Positions 46,660 to 58,368 of a stretch of DNA of 64,000 nt are shown piece after piece; positions within the stretch are counted from its first letter, which is position 1, and every line of letters begins with the position of its first letter. Source of the DNA: Liolophura sinensis (Eukaryota; Mollusca; Polyplacophora; Chitonida; Chitonidae); assembly GCF_032854445.1 (NCBI RefSeq), contig NC_088301.1, positions 35,329,187-35,393,186 on the forward strand, written 5' to 3'. The notes beneath the pieces are model-generated. The model was not told the origin of the DNA. It worked only from the letters and a program-made list of their open reading frames with translations, and searched no databases. A program made the translations under genes and the position numbers.

Positions 46660-46970
46660 TATAAGCGTCATGTACGACATTTATATACCATTCGTAGTCC
46701 GTAAAGGGCGTTTCAAGTCGATAATCGCAAGATCCATTTCCAAAACAACGTTTAACACTAGCTCCCAAAGACAAAGGTATGTAAGAAATTATACAAATAT
46801 GAAATAAAGCCGGTAACACACAAGAGAGGAGCGGTCATCAGTTTTCAATGATGCCGGGCAGACAATGAATATTCCAGGCATGAATTCCATATCAAAGTTC
46901 AAATTCGTAGTCCATGAATGAGTTCCATGTCAAATAACAATTAAACAAGTATCTCAGTCGCGCCTTCACT
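46660..46970 (+). repeat. R1 repeat copy (well preserved)
   Basis: About 280 bp (46682-46960) match the copy at 49172 closely. Shared blocks are AACACACAAGAGAG, CGGTCATCAGTTTTCAATGA and GCCGGGCAGACAATGAATAT. The main difference is a 12-base segment present here (near 46703) and absent there. Confidence 0.85.
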
Positions 46971-47296
46971 CTAAAGTTTTACGAGTATAATTTACAAGCG
47001 TGTTGATCCACTAAGAAGCTTATCATACTAAAAAAAACCCTGAGAATGCGCATATGTGACGTTTCAATATTTTGACAATACATAATATATTATGCTGAAT
47101 ATAATACTCTTGTAAGGAAATATGGACAAAGCGTCTCTAATCTATGGCTAGCGGGGGTATATCCATCGCGTTAAATTAGATCGAGATGAGATGTATGTTT
47201 CATTATCCATGACTCATATACTAGCAAGGTACACGATTTAAGTAGTGATTTCATTCATTCGCCTAAAACATACATTTCAATCATCATTAGTTATAT

Positions 47297-47385
47297 GTCG
47301 GTTTGGGAATTGACCTTGCGATCATTGACCTCGAACGTCCATATTTGTTGACCGCTGGTATATATCTCTTTCGACGCATAATTTT
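47297..47385 (-). repeat. R1 head fragment, inverted
   Basis: The reverse complement gives TATGCGTCGAAAGAGATATA, then AATATGGACGTTCGAGGTCA and ATGATCGCAAGGTCAATTCC, matching the head of the 44490 copy. Confidence 0.7.
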
Positions 47386-48135
47386 ATGGATAGTACCTTC
47401 GTCTTGTTGCAGAATTTGTAGTCATTGTTCATTGGTTGTTATATACAGTAAACGTAGCAATCAGTTCACATAAGACTAGCCCCACTATTACTGTCCCACT
47501 GTTGATTTCAGCTAAGAATTCCAGTTTGTACTGTAATTTTCATGCACTAAATGATGGCACAACCAGAAAAATATAACAGCTGTTCATGCTGGGTCAACGA
47601 GGTAGGAAGTAAACCACATCGGTGTTTTCTCTCCATTGTTATGACTTTAAGAACCTTGGACACAAACTTAACACTGGTATGTTTTCGTTTGGCTTATTAT
47701 GACTTTAGTTTATACATGTAACTTTCATTCCATCGATGCAACTGTCACCATTTAGGATTGTGTGTTAAGTGTTATACTTAGGTGTCACACTGCTATGCAC
47801 TTTGCACCGTTTCCGGACATTAAATTTAAATGGATGTTTTTTTTAATTGTTTCACGTGTTATCCGAATTACATTACAACAATTTCTTCCCATTGATTTCA
47901 TGCCTGTTTGATTGTGCTGTCATTTTAAATTACTTTGCACATGCTTGGGTACAGGTACACAATGCGTGCGAGATGTTTTTGTTGTCTGACTATTGTTTGC
48001 AATGTTTTATGCATTTACCTTTTCAAGGCTGTAATTAATTTCGGAACTTTGTAAGTTTTTACCAGTGATTGCTGTTGTATTGGAATCTTCCACTCGGATG
48101 TCGTTGCAGATTAAACTACTTTGACCATCGAATAC

Positions 48136-48430
48136 CAGTTTTCAACCAATTAAGACGCTCCAGGTCAATAATCACAAGGCCAATTCCCAAAACGATATAT
48201 AACAAAAAACAGAACTAAGAAAGTATATGAAGTATGAAGATAGGTCGGAATCATGCAGAGATCATGTACCATGCAATACTATCAGTTGTCGATAACAAAA
48301 TATGTGTCGTATCTCAGTTGCGTCTTGATTGCAACTGTTAATATATCCAGCCTGACGGTCTAATTCAACACGATGAATATACAGTCGCTAGCCCCGCGTT
48401 AAGCGGAATTAGACACAGTCATGAACCTAG
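48136..48430 (+). repeat. R1 repeat copy (diverged)
   Basis: Blocks: AATAATCACAAGGCCAATTC, CAGTTGTCGATAACAAAATA, TCAGTTGCGTCTTGATTGCA, AATTCAACACGATGAATATA and TTAAGCGGAATTAGACAC. The order is the same as in the other R1 copies. Confidence 0.7.
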
Positions 48431-49171
48431 GAAAGAGAATGAAGCAATTTGTTTTTTCCCATAGATTTCCAAATCCATCTTGGTTTAGTGAATGTATGTA
48501 TATTTTCTAACTTCTGTTTTTGGCCTACGCATCTAGAATTATTTGTGACTCTGTAACGGTGCTAGGATGTTGTTCTCTTTCATTGTGTTTTATTTTTACG
48601 ATGGATGTCTCAATATTGATAGTTTTCAAGATTCAGGTAAACTGCCGTCTGTATATTTCGGATCTGTTGTCCAATTGTTTGAAGTTTATAAAGCATGTCT
48701 ACGGCTGGTTAATGTTGCTTCAAATATCATCGTCATGTCAATTTGATCCACTATTGCTGCTATTGCACACTCATTTGTAAGGGGATTAAAACAAACTTGA
48801 GTACTTTCCATACCTATAGTGTTTCTTTTATGTTCTTGCAAAAAATAACAAAATTTTAATAGTTTGATCGTGTATTGTGTTGCCACATGAATCCTGTTTT
48901 ACTAAAAGCTATAAATTACATGTAATCTTGCATCTGGGAAAGAAGACTGGCCTCAGCTAAGTTAATGAATGACTCGCTTGAGTTGAAATATTCAGCAGCA
49001 AAATAAACCTTACACTGTGTATTTATTGTCTGTTCTGTGGCTAATTAAGAAATTTGACGGCAAAGATTCACGAGTGAGTGTGACCAGATCCTCAACAAAC
49101 ATTTAACGATTTACCTACATTAACTTCTTTAAACTCGCTGTTGTATCTATAGGGCGTTAGTGCATGTTTGC

Positions 49172-49545
49172 ATTCATATACCATTCGTAGTCCGTAAGTC
49201 GATAATCGCAAGATCCATTTCCAAAACAACGTTTAACACTAACTCCCAAAGACAAAGGTATGTAAGAAATTATACAAATAAGAAATAAAGGCGGTAACAC
49301 ACAAGAGAGAAGCGGTCATCAGTTTTCAATGATGCCGGGCAGACAATGAATATTCCAGGCATGAATTCCATATCAAAGTTCAAATTCGTAGTCCGTGAAT
49401 GAGTTCCAAGTCAAATAACAATTAAACAAGTATCTCGGTCGCACTTTAATTGCAACTGTTCATAAAGGCATCATGCTGATGTAATGAGCATGGCTACCTT
49501 TATGGCCCCTAGCCCCAGGTTAAGCGGTATTAGATACAGTTTGAA
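49172..49545 (+). repeat. R1 repeat copy (well preserved)
   Basis: Near-identical to 46682-46960 over most of its length, with a 12-base deletion at about 49196. It continues into the 3' module (TTAAGCGGTATTAGATACAG), which the 46660 copy lacks. Confidence 0.85.
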
Positions 49546-49749
49546 AATGACGAGTGTTACAGACCCTAACCGATCAGATTGTGATTCAAAAGTAAAGGAC
49601 GATTACGCCTTTCCCGTTAATATGTAAAGATCGGCGCCATATATGATATTACACATGACATACAAGATAGGCGGTTACACTGGGCAACTAGCGCCATCTA
49701 TGTTGTTAAATATCATGTACGTGACTGTAACCTCAAATAGAAACCAGAA

Positions 49750-50220
49750 TCTATGCGTGGAAACAGACATTCGTATATCTGCCGTCAAGGACGTTTCAGG
49801 TCAATTATCGCAAAGCCAAGTCCCAAAACGACGTATAACACAAACCCCTAACTAAGAAAATATAATATTCAATGCTGTTGAACAGGCACAAGGTATGAAA
49901 TCAGTATTTAAATTGTGTGCCCTGCTAGAATATAAGCTGTCAATGACATGGAGATCTAATTCAACACGATGAATATACTACCCCTAGCCTCCACACAACC
50001 TTAAAGCAGAGCGTCAGACATATTGCCGTCCATATTTAGTTACAAGGGAATTATACTCATTGTAAAACTTGAAGATGAAATCTTCAAGTTTCCAAGATGA
50101 AAAAAATCTTCATCTCCAAGATGAAAATAATAACTGGTGACCTTGATTGAAATCGTCACACAATATGTAACAAATGCTACAATAGGAGGTATGTACACGC
50201 AATATGCATTACCCTTCGGC
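49750..50220 (+). repeat. R1 repeat copy (diverged), continuing toward R2
   Basis: It has the head (GCGTGGAAACAGACATTCG), TCAATTATCGCAAAGCCAAG, AATTCAACACGATGAATATA and the long tail shared with 44490-45010 (TATACTCATTGTAAAAC, AAATCGTCACACAATA). R2 follows within 110 bp, suggesting R1 and R2 are parts of one element of about 0.8 kb. Confidence 0.65.
50064..50092. repeat. Short palindrome with 3-base loop
   Basis: AACTTGAAGAT and ATCTTCAAGTT are separated by GAA. Further ATCTTCATC and CCAAGATGAAAA units follow up to 50128, so the hairpin is part of a small cluster inside the R1 tail. Confidence 0.85.
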
Positions 50221-50329
50221 ATATTGCTGTCAAAGTAAAGATGATTTACTATGTCAAAATTGAAACTAGCCCTCTTGTCGTAAAGTCTGTGAGAGGAAAA
50301 CCATTTAGGTCTTTTCTCAAATAAGGGGC

Positions 50330-50560
50330 CAGATAAGATGTACCATCTGGAGAGTCTATGGTTTCCTTAAATCCAGCGAAGATAGGTAAATATCGTTTAC
50401 AACCTTTGCTATATATGGATTTTTTAAAGCCAGCAGATCATGAATATACCGTTTAGACGCAGCCCCACTTCTGGTCGATCCAATGAGAAAGGTCTCGCCT
50501 GGTGAGGATTACCCCTTAATATTTTCTACATATAGTCGTATTTATATGAGAACATGTCTG
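50330..50560 (+). repeat. R2 repeat copy
   Basis: It contains TACCATCTGGAGAGTCTATG, CCTTAAATCCAGCGAAGAT, CCTTTGCTATATATGGAT and, further on, CATATAGTCGTATTTATATG. The last block is shared with 53425-53445, extending R2 to about 230 bp. Confidence 0.7.
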
Positions 50561-52196
50561 GATCGGCCAGATATGGGGCACAATTTGTATCCATTGGAAT
50601 GTTGTTAATGAGAAATTCAAGGAATTCGATGACTATTGAAACATCTCATGAATGGTAACCATTATATGAAATGGAACAGAAGAAGAATTCGCAGCCATTG
50701 ACGTTAATATAGCGGTGACAGAATTTATTACACACCGAAACAGTTAATGATGAAATAGTAGTATAGAGAGTAGAGAAATCCCAAGTAGATGTGTCTTTAT
50801 ACGGTTCCTGTATTTGAGCGTCTATCCTTTAGTGAGACGCTTTGGGTTTTAAAGTATTCACACAGAGTTGACGTCTGCATTTTTTGCAATTGCACAGCAG
50901 TACTTACTCCAAAATGACTAAAACGTCTGGACTAAATAAAATAATGGGGATAGTTAAAAATTATGATCACAATGAGGATGGTTGAGGAAGTAGCCCCGCA
51001 TTTATGAACCTCTTTTAATAAGAATCTGCTATAACATTTGACATATATAGAATATAACACAAAACCTGAAGTAACTGATATAAATACACACTTTATAACG
51101 AATGTAGGATCAGATAATATTTACCTTCCACTGCTGGTCATTTTCACACTGCGAAAACAGAATACCAAGCAAAATAGAACAAAAACAGTCGTGGTTAAGA
51201 GAATATTGACGTAAGGCCCTGACAATACAAGGGAGACAACTGGGACAAAGAGAAGTGTGATGAGTTATAAGTGTTTGTAATGACGGAATGTCCTACTGGT
51301 GAAGAATGCCAACGACCTATTCTCTGGATACCAGCCTGAGACCCCGTTAAATGCTACATTCATAGCTGCTCCTATTTTAAAACGATAGCTTTTGAATGCA
51401 AGAAGGCGTGCACTATTGCAGGAAATATTTCAACACTTCGCTGAAGTTGGTGTATGATTTTATGAGCGGACTGATGCATGGCGTGACAAGGTGTGATACT
51501 ACTTCAGAACTTTATCTGGACAAAGCAGATAATATTTGAACATGGGTGCAAATCGCTGTTTGTAGTTATTTATGTTATGCAGAGATCATTTAATTTATCC
51601 GGAGCACGCGGTCGACATCACATGTATATAATTGAAGAACACTTTTCTACATACCACCGAGTCACACCGAAGATCGCCGGAGATACAGTTTCAGTTGGAT
51701 TAGAGAAATATGTATAAACATCGGAAAACGGTATCTTAGGAGGCTATGTGATAAAAATCTTAGCACTTTTAGAGTGAACGTCTCAGATGAACTTTCGTCA
51801 AGTAGTTTTATCTCTTGGACCTGGCTTTTGTTGCTGTACGATTGTTACCAGCTTTTTTTGCTACTGAAATGATCATTTCTTGCGTATTACTTTGTTAACT
51901 GATAATTTAGGTTAATTTCGAAATGGGTCTTGGGATAATCAACTTGTAATGTCGTGTACTTGTTTATAGATGGTATGCAAATGGCGGAGAACAACCATTT
52001 CATTTTTGTGATTTCAGACGTTATATGACCGAAGTTATGTTTTCACTGAATTCAGTGTGTTTGACTATTTACTTATTTGAACCAGTTGCAGGTATCGCGA
52101 TTTGTGTTGTAGCTTATTAAGATATACATTGATGTTAACTGCAATTCTTTTACGACATACATCGCCCGAAATACTGAATGCTCTGTCCATATTTGC

Positions 52197-52290
52197 CACC
52201 ATTATAAACAGGATCTAACAAATGCTACAAGGCGAGACATGTACACCCCATATACATTACACTTTGGTATACTACCGTTCCAAAACAGGT
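52197..52290 (+). repeat. R1 tail fragment
   Basis: AGGATCTAACAAATGCTACA and GACATGTACACC match the end of the long R1 copies (44960-45000 and 50165-50200). Confidence 0.5.
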
Positions 52291-52896
52291 AACTTGCAGT
52301 GTTCTGAAAGTCGTTTTTAACAAGATAAAACTATAAATATTATGTAATGTGTATTTAAAGGAGAAACTCGTAATCATTATACCTACTGTCAACATTTCAG
52401 GCGTTATGCCAGGCCATCCTATTGGACTACGTCTTCACAACAAGCTTTCTGCAATTCAGTTGTAGATAACACTGCAACTGTATTTAGACAAAATCCCATG
52501 GAGCTATCTCGAAAGATTTGATACAAATTTTCACTAACAAATTACCTCCCCTTGCCCATCAACCGAGGTACGCGTTCACTTGTAAGACGCAGGAGACCAG
52601 CAGGCGGAGTGAATTCTTTACAAAGCTGTGACAACGCGCAGTTCCATGGTAATTACTCTGTGACACTATGAAACCCAAGAAATGTTACCTTTGTATGAGC
52701 CATCTTTAAAACCAACCGTTTAGGTGACGCATTTCTCAGCCACCATTCCCTACCAAAGATAGATCACCAGCTAATATTAGCAATTAAAGCAGATATCTAA
52801 TTTCTGGATTTCAAAGTTTATATCTTCTTAAACATTCCTAAAATAATTAACGGGGTTACCATACTTATTTGTGCTGATAGTTTTTTTTACATCTAT

Positions 52897-52935
52897 TTGG
52901 AGTAAAATACCAATCAAATAAATAAATAAATCAAT
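52897..52935 (+). mobile_element. SINE 3' tail fragment
   Basis: The sequence GAGTAAAATACCAATC followed by (AAAT)n matches the last bases of the MetaSINE-like copies. Nothing of the central domain remains. Confidence 0.5.
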
Positions 52936-53254
52936 AGTTGAAGAAAATTAAAATTCGAATTATTTGAAAACATATTAGGTTTTATTATTCATGCAAAAAG
53001 TTTGATGACGAAGTTAAATGTTGTTCGATTACCACTGTGCAGGGTATATAAGAAAACTTTTTCAAGGCACATTTTTATAGTCTATGGCTTTTTTGAGGAT
53101 AAAGTACGCCAAAACCTGATTCTGTTTGATCGAATGTTAGAACGAATGAAAGTAACGTGTCACACTGTTTGATCGTCTAGACACTTACACGTAGACTAAT
53201 AGCCTTTATGTAACTGCAATTGTCTTTGTGGAATGGATCGCAAGATTTATATTC

Positions 53255-53470
53255 AGATATGTCATCTGGAGTGTGTAGTTTCCTTTAAATCTGGCGAATG
53301 TGGATATATATCTCACAGATTTTCGCTATGTAAGGGTTGTTTAAAGCTAACAGATGAGTAATATAACGATTAATTACCGAGATTGATTGATCCTCATGAT
53401 GATTACGTTTCAATAATTTATGAACACATAGTCGTATTCATAGAAGCATGACGAATGAAAATTTCAGCTT
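53255..53470 (+). repeat. R2 repeat copy
   Basis: Diverged blocks: TCATCTGGAGTGTG, CCTTTAAATCTGGCGAATG, GGTTGTTTAAAGCTAACAGA, and ACACATAGTCGTATTCATAG at the end. They appear in the same order as in the copy at 50330. Confidence 0.65.
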
Positions 53471-53783
53471 ATGCTGGAATGAATGAATGGTGATGTTTGA
53501 TGATTTTCTTATGTGGTACGCCACCTAGTATATGTAATGGCTGTCCCGATACTGCTGTTGTCTAAATGGAATAGGTTACAAGTTGTACACTTTAAATTCA
53601 TCTACGTCATTTTTTCTGTCACGATCAGTATTATATGAGACGACAGTAACTGTTTTCATACCCTTTGCCATTAGCACTTAATTTCGATTCTTCAATGTCT
53701 TTGAATTTCATTGTATGTTGTGACATTTTCGGACACTCATCACTCTCACTGCGTACCGTAGGGAACATAGTGGAAGTGGTTAC

Positions 53784-54035
53784 CGGAGAACACCCGCACT
53801 TTGAAGGCTCTAGTCTGGGAAACAGTCAGCTTGGGGTTTCCATGCGCATCTCGGTCGGATACCATTTTCACGTCAGCTGATGATATAGACAGGCATTTGA
53901 AGATTTTTGCTGCTTCGAATGCTTTCATATAAATTGTCACTTTATCCCGTTCAGGTGTATGGTGTATTTCCTCTGGTTCAGACACCCATCTAAATGTGGT
54001 CAGAAAGCTATGTAAAACTTGTTCTTTGTTTCTTC
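53784..54035 (-). CDS. Possible exon or short ORF of an unknown gene
   Basis: The minus strand is open for 108 codons around this segment. The part between an acceptor ending TTATCTGTAG and a donor-like GTAACC encodes TTFRWVSEPEEIHHTPERDK and later FKCLSISSADVKMVSDRDAH. The residue pattern looks protein-like, but splice sites are mediocre and no family is recognised. Confidence 0.3.
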
Positions 54036-54329
54036 TCCACCTACAGATAACCGCTGCTCTGATGTCGTACACCTTGAACTGTTTCTAAGTCGCAAGGCCA
54101 TGGTTGCCTATGGTATTTTCTTTGACAGCCCGCAATACAAATCCACAAGAAGGCAATATGAATGTTGTCAGACAAGGCACATTTTTGCAAAGGTATGGCT
54201 GAGCTAGCACTCAATATGTTGCCGTCCTGACAGCCGATGTCGAATAACTCTCCACCTATATCGTTTTTTCCCTCCTTTTAGCTGTATAACAATGAGTGGG
54301 TTACCTTTATTGCTAGTTACACGCCTTGA

Positions 54330-54640
54330 AACAATGCGTCGAAACAGAGATTCGTGCACCCGGTTGTCAACCAAGGTCGATGTTCCAGGTCAGTAATCGG
54401 AAGGTCAATTCCCAAAACGACGTTTAACACAAACTACCAAAAAACAAAGTTAAGTTCGAAATTAAGACGGAATCCGCTAGGAGAAGCCGTCAACAGTTTT
54501 CAATGATGCTAAAAAGGTGCAAGGTACATCTATATTATAGGCGAATGACTGAAATCAGTATTCAAATCGTGTACCATCCTGATATATAAGTTGTCAGTAA
54601 TAAAACATATATCTCTGTTGCGCTTTGATAGCAGCTAATG
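54330..54640 (+). repeat. R1 repeat copy (diverged)
   Basis: Blocks: AATGCGTCGAAACAGAGATT, CAGTAATCGGAAGGTCAATT, CGACGTTTAACACAAACT, GTCAACAGTTTTCAATGATG, TATATAAGTTGTCAGTAATA. It is the rightmost R1 copy in the window. Confidence 0.7.
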
Positions 54641-57259
54641 TTAAATGCAAGACCACAACATTTCATTTAAGCTTTAATTAAGTAAAAGCACAAAAGAGAG
54701 CCAGGAAACAAATGAATCAAAAGATGTGTTTAAACAGCCAAAATAAAAGTTAAAATTAGAATATTCCATATATATCATACAATAACCTTAAATTATATTT
54801 TACACGTTTAACTATGGCAACGCGGTGAAACAGTCGAAACAGATAATCAGCTCACGTTGCATGGAGGAAACAAAGTTAGTTTAGAACTCCTATTCGTTGA
54901 GTAGTCTTGAGATATTACGCCTCTGGGTTTGTACTTGTAAGATCTGTTGCTTATATGGTATTGCGAACCGCTTTTAGGGGTCAAGGCAGAGTGCATAAAT
55001 CACAGACCGTGTCGTTTCTGTGATTAGCTTTATTCCGCTTTGCTTGCTCATTCATGCTTAATGTAATCCTTATATAATTCTTTCTCAAACCATTGCTGCA
55101 AGATTCTTGATAATGTACAGATGTTCTACTTTCTTAAGGAATGCGTTGCAAAAACATGTTTATGAAGTGCACTTGCCCATCTACCTTATAACGCCAAATG
55201 TGTTGTATTGCTTGCAACATCATAAGTTATATTTAGGATGCAAATTGCTAAATCTTAAATTATATTGATTCGTAACGTTCATTCGCAAAGAAAGTATAGG
55301 GTGTAGACATTTTGGCCTGACCATTAAAGGGAACTAACTCTCGCTTCTTGGATATTGGTCGATAACGCACTGCTACATGTAATTCCCTTCAAATAAATAT
55401 TTTTGTATTTAATGAAAAGTTTTAGTTGTCTTGCCTAATAAGATGACTTTCCTGTTTACCTGTGTCGAGCACTTCACATTTAAACTCAACCTGACTGCCT
55501 AAATAAACCCCACGTGAGTCTCCGTTCAGTTTATAAATACAGGAGGAGAAAATGGCTTTTTTGCTGTTTTTCTTTTAAGTTCCATTACTTCCGACACCTC
55601 TTAGTGTTGACTTCTTTAAATCCTAATTTTTTAAAGACTTATGCTTTGACTGATTTCATATTTTACACTCTTCACTATAGCGTCTGTATCAGGGAGAGAG
55701 GATATGCTGGAGAATGCATGGTTCACCTTGAACAACATTCACCTTTACCTGTATAATAAGAACTATAAAGGTAAAACTATGTACAACACTTTCATCAGAC
55801 ACGTTCAAAAACTCATGGCGCCTGTGTCACCGATAGCATAAAGGATAACAAAAACTCACAAACAAAACTTTAAATTTCACTTTGCGAGGCTTACATAATA
55901 AAAGCATGATTTACATAACGCAATGTCTGATGAAAAAAATATAATTAAAATCTGATATTTTTTCTTTTTAATTGTGACATGAATATACCTACATACACAT
56001 CGTGCTTTAGGCTATATGTATTACATTTCTGAAAAAGTAAAATTTTGTTTCATGTACAGGAATATTTTTAATGTCCATGGTGGAAAATAGATGTCTAGAT
56101 GATTTCAATGTGTGTGAAGATGATGGCACTTCAGACAATTATTCAAACTATTAAGATTTTACTTCATGTATTCCAAACATTTTTAGCATAACATCCTTGA
56201 TTACGCATTGTTACTTCACTGAGGGGAGCTTTTCATATGAAAAACCCAGAAAAATGTGCCAAATTCAAATACTTGTGATACCGTACTTCAGTATTCTCTA
56301 ATAAGCAGCATTAAATAACTTTAGTTATGTTTGTTAGTTATGCTATAAAAGGGCTAAAAGGATGGGTTTGTGTGGCATCGCAGTGAATATGTCTTTTTAC
56401 GCGTTAAATTTTTCCAAAATTCCTGTTAAATTATGGGGAAAACTGCAGCGTGTAAAGATACGACTTAATCTTTCCTTGTAAAGAAAAAAACATAACATAA
56501 AACAGAATGGCGATACATGTATATCTACATTTTCAGTCCGTCAGGTCAGGATTTCTTGATCGATTCCATAGTTAATATATCATAATTTTGTCTCTGCTTA
56601 TGTTCAGATGAGTTTTGTTTGACGAGATTTGCTTCTATAAATCCATAACTTAAGGTTTACATGCATGGTTGCAACAGTTTATAGAATGTCAAAAAATGTG
56701 GGATAAAAACAATGATGTAGCAATCAGTAATGCCTGTAAATAAAGGTTAAATTTACAATGTGAAATAAATAATATTACTCTTGAAAATAATGATTAAATT
56801 ATTTGATCGAAAATCAGTTTGTAGTGATAATGTGTTTGGAATATACTATTTATGTCCAAAGTGGCTACCAGTTGGACTATAAAATTGTCAGAACTGTATT
56901 TATCGAAAAAAAAACATTGTTCACTTAAGAAATGTGCTCTAAAGAAAACAACTCTAAATGCGAAGTGGAGTCGTTATGTAATGCCATATAAATAAGACTT
57001 TTACGTTTGTTTAAGATACAATCGTGAAGTGTGTTCAGTTACTTACTGTATACCATGAAATGTTGTGCATTCTTATTGAGAACAAACAGATGATCATTTT
57101 TAGCACTCGTCAGCAAACTCAACTGTGCTTGTGTGCACGGAAGGGGTTTAGTACGCTTGTGCACATTGTTTGATTAAGAATCCAGCATAGTTGTAGTCGA
57201 AAGGCTTATTAAGCACAAAAAACAGCCAATTATGGATTAGAAGGGTACATTAGAAGGGA
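54641..57259. other. No gene supported
   Basis: AT-rich non-coding sequence. I found no repeat shared with the rest of the window and no splice-bounded open frames. Confidence 0.45.
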
Positions 57260-57472
57260 ATGGCGAGGTTAATCAGGGCTGTGATTCTTCCAGCTTTGTT
57301 TTGCACTGTTTCATTTTCCCATGCCGCCCTAAATGGCTTCAGGGAAAGTGGAGATCACCACCGAAAGTGTCAAATATTCGTTACAGCGTTTTATCGGTAC
57401 CAGTCATCGCGCATAAATGTCACTGAGGTACCTAAAGTTCCTATCCAGCCAGCGATATATATAAAAATATAA
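57260..57472 (+). CDS. Possible small secreted protein or first exon
   Basis: A 70-codon ORF starts MARLIRAVILPALFCTVSFS. It has a basic n-region, a hydrophobic core and a plausible signal-peptidase site after SHA (residue 22). The mature part would be about 48 residues with one Cys and one N-glycosylation site (NVT). A donor-like GAG/GTACCT at about 57427 could make it a first exon. It stands alone without homologues known to me, and chance cannot be excluded. Confidence 0.28.
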   Translation: MARLIRAVILPALFCTVSFSHAALNGFRESGDHHRKCQIFVTAFYRYQSSRINVTEVPKVPIQPAIYIKI

Positions 57473-58168
57473 AGGCCTCACAGGAAGCCATCCTTCAACA
57501 ACATTGTCAGGAAAATGTCTATTCGTGGTAAATAACTCAGGGGTAAGAACGGCACCCTGACATCACCTCTTACCCGAGTGACTTCAACTTCCGGTTTTTC
57601 ATATCAGCACCAGGAAGTGGCTCTTTGGGATATCGACATGAAAACAACCGATTTGAAAGCTGATTTAATTTATTGATACCTCCTTTCCTGTCATTATTCC
57701 TTATCTATCGATTACCAATAGCCTCCTGCGTTTGTATAGATGCCCGTTTTCATGCATAATTTACTCAAGCGAATAGCAATTCTTGTGTGATTAGGTTTAA
57801 AGGGTTACGAGGCCGACGCGGAAGTAGCCAAAAAGGAAAGCTGCAAAAACAAAATCTGTGGTTGGGGGCGCGACCGTACTTTTTCCTAATTATCTTTCTG
57901 TGTTTGGTCTCTCAATTCCAAAATAAAATGTCCATCCTTTTATCACATCCGCAGACTACACATGAATGTATCGATATGCACCGCAATGTACCCGTTCAGG
58001 TAAATTTTTCGTGACAACTGTTCTATAATCATGTTACTCATAGCTAATGGTGTAGAAAAGTCTGATGGGGCTTATGACCGACTTCGCATGTTACTGTACC
58101 CATTTTAACCCCCTCTTATTATCTAATTACTGATATCTGTGCAGATGTAATGGAATACCAATTTCCCA
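57473..58168. other. No gene supported
   Basis: One 75-codon open frame at 57787-58014 has a hydrophobic stretch but no other support. Confidence 0.4.
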
Positions 58169-58368
58169 NNNNNNNNNNNNNNNNNNNNNNNNNNNNNNNN
58201 NNNNNNNNNNNNNNNNNNNNNNNNNNNNNNNNNNNNNNNNNNNNNNNNNNNNNNNNNNNNNNNNNNNNNNNNNNNNNNNNNNNNNNNNNNNNNNNNNNNN
58301 NNNNNNNNNNNNNNNNNNNNNNNNNNNNNNNNNNNNNNNNNNNNNNNNNNNNNNNNNNNNNNNNNNNN
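58169..58368. other. Assembly gap (200 N)
   Basis: Exactly 200 N, so the true length is probably unknown. Open frames crossing it are not real evidence of coding. Confidence 0.99.
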
